Source: DASSUW01 sp963740605 (GTDB lineage Bacteria; Actinomycetota; Thermoleophilia; Solirubrobacterales; Solirubrobacteraceae). From it: 64,000 bases of DNA. The stretch spans positions 496,001 to 560,000 of the forward strand of contig CAVUFC010000010.1 in NCBI GenBank assembly GCA_963740605.1. The letters are read 5' to 3'. Under the pieces are notes generated by a model, which did no database searches, was not told where the DNA came from, and was given only the letters and a program-made list of their open reading frames with translations. Shown piece by piece: positions 58,537 to 64,000 of the stretch; the stretch's first letter is position 1; the number at the start of each line of letters is the position of its first letter. The position numbers were made by a program, and so were the translations under genes.

Positions 58537-59311
58537 AAGGCGTAGCGCCGCGGATCAGCACGAACGTCGCGCCCTGCGGGTCCTGGACGGGCGCGTAGCG
58601 GCCGTACGGCGAATCGACCGCCTCGCGCAGTACCAGCCCGCCGAGCTCCTTCACGCGCTCGAGTCCGGCGTCGACCTCGTCATGCCAGAAGTACGCCAAC
58701 CAGTGCGGTGGCGCCTCGGCCGGGACGTCGTCGGGCATGTTGAAGATCCCCGCGACCGGTTGCCCTGAGACCGTGATCAGCTGGTACATGCTCGCCGGCG
58801 TGTCCGGCAAGTCCTCGTACGCGTAGCCGAACACCGCGTTGTAGAAGCGCTTCGTGCCCTCGATGTCGCGCGTCATCCGCTCGTTCCAGGAGAGCGTCGC
58901 GTGCTCGTTGACGATTTGCGCGCCGGTGTGCTCCAGCGGCTGCCAGATCCCGAACGCCGCGCCCTCGGGATCGGCGGCGACCACCATGTGGCCCTGGCCC
59001 ATCACGTCGAGCGGGCCGAACAGCACCGTGCCGCCGGCATCGGCGATCGCGGCCGCGTGCACGGCGACGTCGGAGCCGCTGAGGTAGGTCGTCCAGTAGG
59101 CGAACGGCGGGCTGCCCTCCTGGGCGGGCCCGAGACCCGCGACGCGCTTTCCGCGCACCAGGGCCATGTTGTAGTGGCCGGCCTCCTCGCCGGCGTCCTC
59201 GAACTCCCAGCCGAACAGGCCGCCGTAGAAGGCGAGCGAGCCGTCGAGGTCGGGTGTCGTCAGGTCGACCCAGCTCGGTGTCCCGGGGTCGTAGCTGTCG
59301 CGTTCGGACAT
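58535..59311 (-). CDS. VOC-family (glyoxalase-like) double-domain protein
   Basis: The 258-residue protein has two vicinal-oxygen-chelate repeats: residues about 10-120 (PSWVDLTTPDLDGSLAFYGGLFGWEFE, VVAADPEGAAFGIWQP) and about 135-255 (LSWNERMTRDIEGTKRFYNAVFGYAYED, PVQDPQGATFVLIRG). Such proteins are often annotated as hydroxylases or glyoxalases; metal ligands are not obvious. Its ATG overlaps, on the other strand, the first ATG of the response regulator frame (ACATGT at 59309). Confidence 0.85.
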   Translation of the reverse strand: MSERDSYDPGTPSWVDLTTPDLDGSLAFYGGLFGWEFEDAGEEAGHYNMALVRGKRVAGLGPAQEGSPPFAYWTTYLSGSDVAVHAAAIADAGGTVLFGPLDVMGQGHMVVAADPEGAAFGIWQPLEHTGAQIVNEHATLSWNERMTRDIEGTKRFYNAVFGYAYEDLPDTPASMYQLITVSGQPVAGIFNMPDDVPAEAPPHWLAYFWHDEVDAGLERVKELGGLVLREAVDSPYGRYAPVQDPQGATFVLIRGATP

Positions 59312-59357
59312 GTCCGACTCTTACCACGCTTTCAGCTTCACCTCCGACTATGACCGC

Positions 59358-60032
59358 GTGCGCATCCTGGTCGTGGATGACGAGCCCGCGGTGCGCGACG
59401 CCGTCGACCGCGCGCTGCGGCTCGAGGGATACGAGACCGAGCTGGCGAGCGATGGCGCGCAGGCGCTGGATGTGCTCGCCGATCGCGCTCCGGATGCGCT
59501 CGTCCTCGATGTCCTGATGCCGTATGTCGACGGCCTCGAGGTACGCCGCCGGCTGCGCGCCGCCGGCGACCGCACGCCGGTCCTCGTGCTGACGGCGCGC
59601 GACGGCGTCCCCGACCGCGTGCGCGGGCTCGACGCGGGCGCCGACGACTACCTCGTCAAGCCGTTCGCGCTCGAGGAGCTGCTCGCTCGCCTGCGTGCCC
59701 TGCTGCGGCGCCGACCAGGGAGCGAGCACGGCGAGACGCTGCGCTATGCCGACGTCGCGCTCGACGTGCTCGGCCACACGGTGCGCCGCGGACGCCGCGC
59801 GATCGAGCTCACGCGCACCGAGTTCCTCCTGCTCGAGCTGTTCCTGCGCCACCCGCGCCAGGTGCTCACGCGCTCGCAGATCTTCGAGCGCGTCTGGGGA
59901 TACGACTTCGGCCCGGCGTCGAACTCGCTCGAGGTCTACGTCGGGTACCTGCGGCGCAAGCTGGAGGCGGACGGCGAGCCACGGCTGCTGAAGACCGTCC
60001 GCGGCGTCGGCTATGTCCTGCGCGAGCCATGA
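59358..60032 (+). CDS. OmpR-family response regulator
   Basis: The 224-residue regulator has a receiver domain with the phosphoacceptor Asp51 (LVLDVLMPYVDGLEV), DDEP at 7-10 and the conserved Lys in YLVKPFALEELLARL. A winged-helix domain follows (ELTRTEFLLLELFLRHPRQVLTR and GYVLREP). I prefer GTG at 59358, where the receiver fold begins; ATG at 59310 would add 16 residues. It overlaps the kinase gene by 4 nt, and the pair probably controls the exporter genes that follow. Confidence 0.9.
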   Translation: MRILVVDDEPAVRDAVDRALRLEGYETELASDGAQALDVLADRAPDALVLDVLMPYVDGLEVRRRLRAAGDRTPVLVLTARDGVPDRVRGLDAGADDYLVKPFALEELLARLRALLRRRPGSEHGETLRYADVALDVLGHTVRRGRRAIELTRTEFLLLELFLRHPRQVLTRSQIFERVWGYDFGPASNSLEVYVGYLRRKLEADGEPRLLKTVRGVGYVLREP

Positions 60033-61357
60033 GCCTGCGCCGGCGCATCGCGTTCACGGCGGCCGCGGCGGTTGCCGTCGCCGTTGTGCTCGGATCGCTC
60101 GCGGCGTACTTCGTCGTGCGCGACACGCTGCGCCAGCAGATCGACCGGTCGCTGACGGCGGGCACGACGTTCAGCGTCGCGCTGCCGCCCGGCGCGCGGC
60201 CGGAGGTCCAGCCGCTGGAGGGCCCGGTCGTCTACCGGCAGACGATCGTCGGCGACCGCGTGTTCGCCCCCGGGCCGGGGCCCGCGGACCAGCTCGGCGA
60301 CCCGGAGAAGATCAAGGCGGTCGCCGCCGGCAAGGAGCCGCCGTTCTTCGGCGACACCAAGGTCAACGGCGCGCACGTGCGCTACTTCACCACGCGCGGC
60401 CCCGACGGCGCCGCCGTGCAGGTGGCGCGGCCGATGGGCGAGGTCGACACCGCGCTGTACAGGCTGAGGCTAGGGCTCGGGCTCCTCGCGCTCGCGGGCA
60501 TCGCGCTGGCCGTGTTCCTCAGCCGCCTGGCGACCCGCCACGCCGTCCGCCCGGTGGCCGAGCTGACCGAGACCGCCGAGCACGTCGCCCGTACGCGCGA
60601 CCTCTCACGCCGTATCGACGCCGAGGGCGACGACGAGCTCGCCCGGCTCGCGGGCTCGTTCAACACGATGCTGGAGGCACTCGACGCATCGCAGCGCGCG
60701 CAGCGCCAGCTCGTGGCCGACGCGTCGCACGAGCTGCGCACCCCGCTCACGTCGCTGCGCACCAACCTCGAGGTGCTCGGATCAAACAACAAGCTCGAGG
60801 CGGGCGACCGCGAGCGGCTGCGGCGCGACCTCGTCGCCCAGCTGGAGGAGCTGGGCGAGCTGGTCGGCGACCTCGTCGAGCTGGCGCGCGACGGGGAGGC
60901 GCCGTGCGAGCCGCTGGAGCCCCTGCGGTTCGACGAGCTCGTGGCCGCCGCCGTCGAGCGCGCGCAGCGGCATGCGCCCGAGGTGGTGTTCGAGACCGAG
61001 CTCGAGTCCTGCGTGGTCGCCGGCGAGCGCGCGCGGCTCGATCGCGCGGTGGCGAACCTGCTCGACAACGCGGCGAAGTGGAGCCCGCCGGGGAGCACGG
61101 TCGAGGTGGGGTTGTGCGACGGCGAGCTGACCGTGCGCGACCACGGGCCGGGGATCGAGCCGGAGGACCTCCCGCACGTGTTCGACCGCTTCTACCGCGC
61201 GACGGCGGCGCGCGGCCGGGCCGGCTCCGGCCTCGGGCTGGCGATCGCGCGCCACGTGGCCGAGCGGCACGGCGGGACCGTGCAGGCGGAGGAGGCGGAG
61301 GGCGGCGGCGCGCTCCTGCGACTGGCGCTGCCGGTCTCTCATCCGATTCCTATCTGA
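60029..61357 (+). CDS. Sensor histidine kinase
   Basis: The 442-residue membrane kinase has one helix near 10-30, a periplasmic sensor region to about 145, a second helix, a HAMP domain (about 170-225, RPVAELTETAEHVARTRDLSRRI) and HisKA with phospho-His234 (ADASHELRTPLTSLR). Then comes the HATPase domain with N box NLLDNAAKWS, G1 DHGPGIEPEDLPHVFDRFYRA and G2 GSGLGLAIARHVAERHGG. ATGA overlap couples it to the regulator. The stimulus is unknown; the next genes encode a MacB-type exporter. Confidence 0.92.
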   Translation: MSLRRRIAFTAAAAVAVAVVLGSLAAYFVVRDTLRQQIDRSLTAGTTFSVALPPGARPEVQPLEGPVVYRQTIVGDRVFAPGPGPADQLGDPEKIKAVAAGKEPPFFGDTKVNGAHVRYFTTRGPDGAAVQVARPMGEVDTALYRLRLGLGLLALAGIALAVFLSRLATRHAVRPVAELTETAEHVARTRDLSRRIDAEGDDELARLAGSFNTMLEALDASQRAQRQLVADASHELRTPLTSLRTNLEVLGSNNKLEAGDRERLRRDLVAQLEELGELVGDLVELARDGEAPCEPLEPLRFDELVAAAVERAQRHAPEVVFETELESCVVAGERARLDRAVANLLDNAAKWSPPGSTVEVGLCDGELTVRDHGPGIEPEDLPHVFDRFYRATAARGRAGSGLGLAIARHVAERHGGTVQAEEAEGGGALLRLALPVSHPIPI

Positions 61358-61398
61358 CGCGGAACCGCTTCTCATTCCGCCGCGGCTCCATACGGAGC

Positions 61399-63039
61399 AT
61401 GCGAATTCACATCCTCATCGCGGCGGTACTGGCCCTGGCCCTCGCCGCCTGCGGCGCCGACCCGTCAACCGGCGGCCACTCGGCGTCCAACCGGCAGGAC
61501 CAGATGGACGACGCCGTGCTCAAGTACACGCGCTGCATGCGCGAGAACGGCATCGACATGCCCGATCCCGAGCCCGGGCAGCGCGGCATCAGGCTGTCCC
61601 AGCCCGAGGGCGTGTCGCAGAGCACGATGCGCAAGGCCGATCAGGCGTGCCGCAAGTACCTGGAGGCGGTCAAGCCGCCCGAGATGTCGGAGGCGCAGCA
61701 GAAGGAGTTCCGGGAGGCGGCGCTGGCGAATGCCCGCTGCATGCGCGAGCACGGCATCGACTTCCCGGACCCGACATTCGGCGCGAACGGCGAGGCGAGC
61801 GTCCACATCCGCCGCGGCAGCGGCATCGATCCGGAGAGCGCCAAGTTCAAGGCGGCGGAGAAGGCGTGCGAGAGCACGATGCCCAAGCCGCCCGGCGGCG
61901 ACCCAGAGCCGGTTCGCGCGGCCTCCCACGACGACACAACCACGGCGACCGTCGAGCGCCGCGACCTCGTCGACCGCGACACGGTGCAGGGCACGCTCGG
62001 CTACGCCGACTCGTACGCGTTGCTCGCCGGCGCCACCGGCACGATCACCCGCCTGCGCGAGCCGGGCGTGGTGGTGCGGCGCGGGCAGTCGCTGTACGAC
62101 ATCGACGACGCGGCGGCGGCCTGGCTGTTCTACGGCTCGCTGCCCGCGTGGCGCGACTTCAGCCCGAGCATGAGCGACGGCGAGGACGTACGACAGCTCG
62201 AGCGCAACCTGCGCGCGCTCGGCTACGACCCCGAGCACGACATGACGATCGACGACGAGTGGACGTGGGCGACCACGGCCGCCGTCGAGCGCTTCCAGGA
62301 CGCACGCGAGGAGACCGAGGACGGCACGCTCGCGCGCGGCGAGGTCGTGTTCCGGCCCGGTCCCGCGCGGATCGGCGAGACGCACGCCACGATCGGCCAG
62401 ACGGTGGCCCCCGGCGCGCAGATCGGGGCCCTGACCTCGACGCGGCGAGAGATCACGGTCAAGGTGCCGGCCGACCGTCAGGACGTCGCCCACGTGCGCG
62501 CGGACGTGACGATCGATCTCCCGAACGGGCGTAGCGCCCGCGGCCGGATCGCCGACGTCGCGAAGGTCGCCGACAAGGCGGCGTCCGAGGACGGCGACGC
62601 GACGATCGCTGTCACGATCGAGATGCGCGGCCGCGCCGCCCACGGCACCGGGCTCGACCAGGCGCCGGTCGACGTCGGCTTCGCCCGCGAGCGGCGCAAG
62701 CAGGTGCTCGCGGTGCCGGTGACCGCGCTGCTCGCCCGCTCGGGCGGCGGCTTCGCGCTGGAGGTCTCGGGCGGCGGCCATCGGCTGATACCGGTCGAGG
62801 CGGGCACGTACGCCGACGACTACGTGACGATCGCCCGTGCGCTGGTCGGGCGGCCGTCGATCGTGTTCGCCGACGAGCCGACCGGCAACCTCGACACCCG
62901 CTCCGGCGCCGAGATCGTGGGGCTGCTGCGCGAGCTCAACGAGGAGGGCAAGACGATCGTGGTGATCACGCACGACCGTGACATCGCGGCGGCGATGCCA
63001 CGCCGGGTCGAGGTGCGCGACGGGCTGGTGGTCGCATGA
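61399..63039 (+). CDS. Chimeric lipoprotein/periplasmic adaptor fused to an ABC ATPase remnant
   Basis: The 546-residue frame joins three usually separate parts. Residues 1-170 are a lipoprotein (Cys18 after LALAA) with two KCMRxxGI(D)xPDP-like repeats (RCMRENGIDMPDP, RCMREHGIDFPDP). Residues 175-475 are a HlyD-like adaptor with a peptidoglycan-binding insert (DVRQLERNLRALGYD). Residues 477-546 are the end of a MacB-type ATPase (ARALVGRPSIVFADEPTGNLD, VVITHD). Walker A and LSGGQ are missing, so ATP hydrolysis by this chain is impossible. In-frame deletion is the simplest explanation. It overlaps the permease ATG by 4 nt. Confidence 0.85.
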   Translation: MRIHILIAAVLALALAACGADPSTGGHSASNRQDQMDDAVLKYTRCMRENGIDMPDPEPGQRGIRLSQPEGVSQSTMRKADQACRKYLEAVKPPEMSEAQQKEFREAALANARCMREHGIDFPDPTFGANGEASVHIRRGSGIDPESAKFKAAEKACESTMPKPPGGDPEPVRAASHDDTTTATVERRDLVDRDTVQGTLGYADSYALLAGATGTITRLREPGVVVRRGQSLYDIDDAAAAWLFYGSLPAWRDFSPSMSDGEDVRQLERNLRALGYDPEHDMTIDDEWTWATTAAVERFQDAREETEDGTLARGEVVFRPGPARIGETHATIGQTVAPGAQIGALTSTRREITVKVPADRQDVAHVRADVTIDLPNGRSARGRIADVAKVADKAASEDGDATIAVTIEMRGRAAHGTGLDQAPVDVGFARERRKQVLAVPVTALLARSGGGFALEVSGGGHRLIPVEAGTYADDYVTIARALVGRPSIVFADEPTGNLDTRSGAEIVGLLRELNEEGKTIVVITHDRDIAAAMPRRVEVRDGLVVA

Positions 63040-64000
63040 CGTTCGGGGACGTCCTGCGCACCGGCTCGATCGGCCTGCGCACGCGGCGCCTGCGCGCCGT
63101 GCTGTCAGCGGTCGGCATCGCGATCGGGATCGCCTCGATGGTCGCCGTGCTGGGGATCTCCGAGTCCTCACGCGCGGATCTGCTCGCCGAGATCGACCGG
63201 CTCGGCACGAACCTGCTGCGGGTCGCTCCCGGCCAGTCGTTCACCGGCGACGACGTCGACCTGCCCGACACGGCGGCGGCGATGATCCGGCGCGTCGACG
63301 GAGTCGAGGCGACCGCGGCGACGAAGGTCATCGGCTCGGCCACGGTCCGCCGCACGAACCTGATCCCCAAGGAGGAGACCGGCGGCATCGCGGTGATGGC
63401 GGCCGAGCCGTCAGTGCCGTCGACGGTCGGGGCAGTGCTCGCCAAGGGACGCTTCCTCGGTGCCGCGACCGGCCGCTACCCGGTGACCGTGCTGGGCGCC
63501 GACGCGGCCGAGCGGCTGGGCATCGACCGCACCGGCGTGCGCGTGTGGCTGGGCGGCCGCTGGTTCACGGTGATCGGGATCCTCGCGCCGGTCACGCTCG
63601 CCGACTCGCTCGACTCGGCTGCCCTGATCGGCTTCGACGCCGCAGAGGATCTGTTCGATGCCGATCGGTCGGCCTCGACGATCTATGTGCGCGCAAGCCC
63701 GGCCGCGATCCCGGGCGTGCGCGACAAGCTCGGCGCCACGTCCAATCCCGAACACCGCGAAGAGGTCGACGTGTCGCGGCCATCCGACGCGCTCGAGGCG
63801 CGCGCGGCGGCCAAGACGGCGTTCACGTCGCTGTTCCTCGGACTCGGCGCGGTCGCATTGCTGGTGGGTGGCGTCGGGATCGCCAACGTGATGGTGATCT
63901 CGGTGCTCGAGCGGCGGTCGGAGGTCGGGCTGCGGCGCGCGCTCGGGGCGACCCAGCGGCACGTCGGAATGCAGTTCCTGTCCGAGTCGCTGCTGCTGGC
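63036..64000 (+). CDS. MacB/FtsX-type ABC permease (3' partial)
   Basis: The frame runs past the right edge. Some 321 residues are visible. A first helix (about 17-39, RAVLSAVGIAIGIASMVAVLGI) precedes an extracytoplasmic MacB-periplasmic-core-like domain (SRADLLAEIDRLGTNLLRVAPG, VLGADAAERLGI, VIGILAP). A second helix begins near 270 (SLFLGLGAVALLVGGVGIANVMV), then VLERRSEVGLRRALGAT. This is the typical MacB permease layout. With the ATPase partner truncated, the exporter may be dead or may borrow another ATPase. Confidence 0.88.
   Translation, partial: MTFGDVLRTGSIGLRTRRLRAVLSAVGIAIGIASMVAVLGISESSRADLLAEIDRLGTNLLRVAPGQSFTGDDVDLPDTAAAMIRRVDGVEATAATKVIGSATVRRTNLIPKEETGGIAVMAAEPSVPSTVGAVLAKGRFLGAATGRYPVTVLGADAAERLGIDRTGVRVWLGGRWFTVIGILAPVTLADSLDSAALIGFDAAEDLFDADRSASTIYVRASPAAIPGVRDKLGATSNPEHREEVDVSRPSDALEARAAAKTAFTSLFLGLGAVALLVGGVGIANVMVISVLERRSEVGLRRALGATQRHVGMQFLSESLLL

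Overview
The window is high-GC DNA, dense with genes in short GTG/ATG/TTG-started operons that often overlap by 4 nt. Gene content points to a motile actinobacterium. I infer Thermoleophilia/Solirubrobacterales from the flagellar export genes together with LytR_C, DUF3105, DUF6325, LtrA and FlgD-like Ig surface proteins, but no rRNA or tRNA is present to confirm this. No stretch over 300 bases lacks a gene; the largest gap is about 210 bases.

Region 1 (1-17686) is flagellar. It holds motB (cut by the left edge), fliL and fliN, then a YihY-family protein and an ABC exporter pair that interrupt the usual order. The export-gate operon fliO-fliP-fliQ-fliR-flhB-flhA-flhF follows, with a PilZ (c-di-GMP) protein and two small proteins. 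Next come three tandem flagellin genes, the third frameshifted, then two glycosyltransferases and a CHAP peptidoglycan hydrolase. Sigma-28 (FliA/WhiG-type) promoters of form TMAA-N15-GCCGATNA stand before fliO and each flagellin, and a weaker one before the first glycosyltransferase. The flagellin leaders carry hairpins with GGA in the loop, which suggests CsrA-type control.

Region 2 (17668-34733) is a nonulosonic-acid (pseudaminic/legionaminic-like) sugar cluster, probably for flagellin glycosylation. It has SpsF/PseF-like, PseC-like, NeuB/PseI-like, PseG-like and PseB-like enzymes. It also has a class III aminotransferase, an SDR, a TPP enzyme, an ATP-grasp ligase, twin methyltransferases, a GH57-like protein, an orphan GT-B-like protein and an aldo/keto reductase. 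No PseH acetyltransferase is seen, so the final sugar may be unusual.

Region 3 (34739-51716) mixes housekeeping and envelope genes: small charged proteins, DUF6325, SHOCT, purM, UppP-like, DedA, a secreted trypsin-like protease, and a second sugar/envelope block (DegT aminotransferase, DUF354, FlaA1/CapD-type membrane dehydratase, LytR_C protein, FlgD-Ig surface protein). Then come LtrA, two GT2 enzymes and a PglC-like phosphoglycosyl transferase. A DUF3105 gene and csoR diverge across a palindromic operator.

Region 4 (51735-64000) holds an alpha/beta hydrolase, a decayed GNAT gene, an SDR, haloalkane dehalogenase, lytic transglycosylase, a helical-repeat protein, a VOC protein, a two-component system and a MacB-type exporter. 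The exporter's adaptor and ATPase are fused by internal deletion. The window ends inside the exporter permease.

The least explained signal is a roughly 115-nt element found twice, at 18398-18511 and 53207-53322. It folds into the same three-way junction each time and sits 5' of a plus-strand gene in both places.
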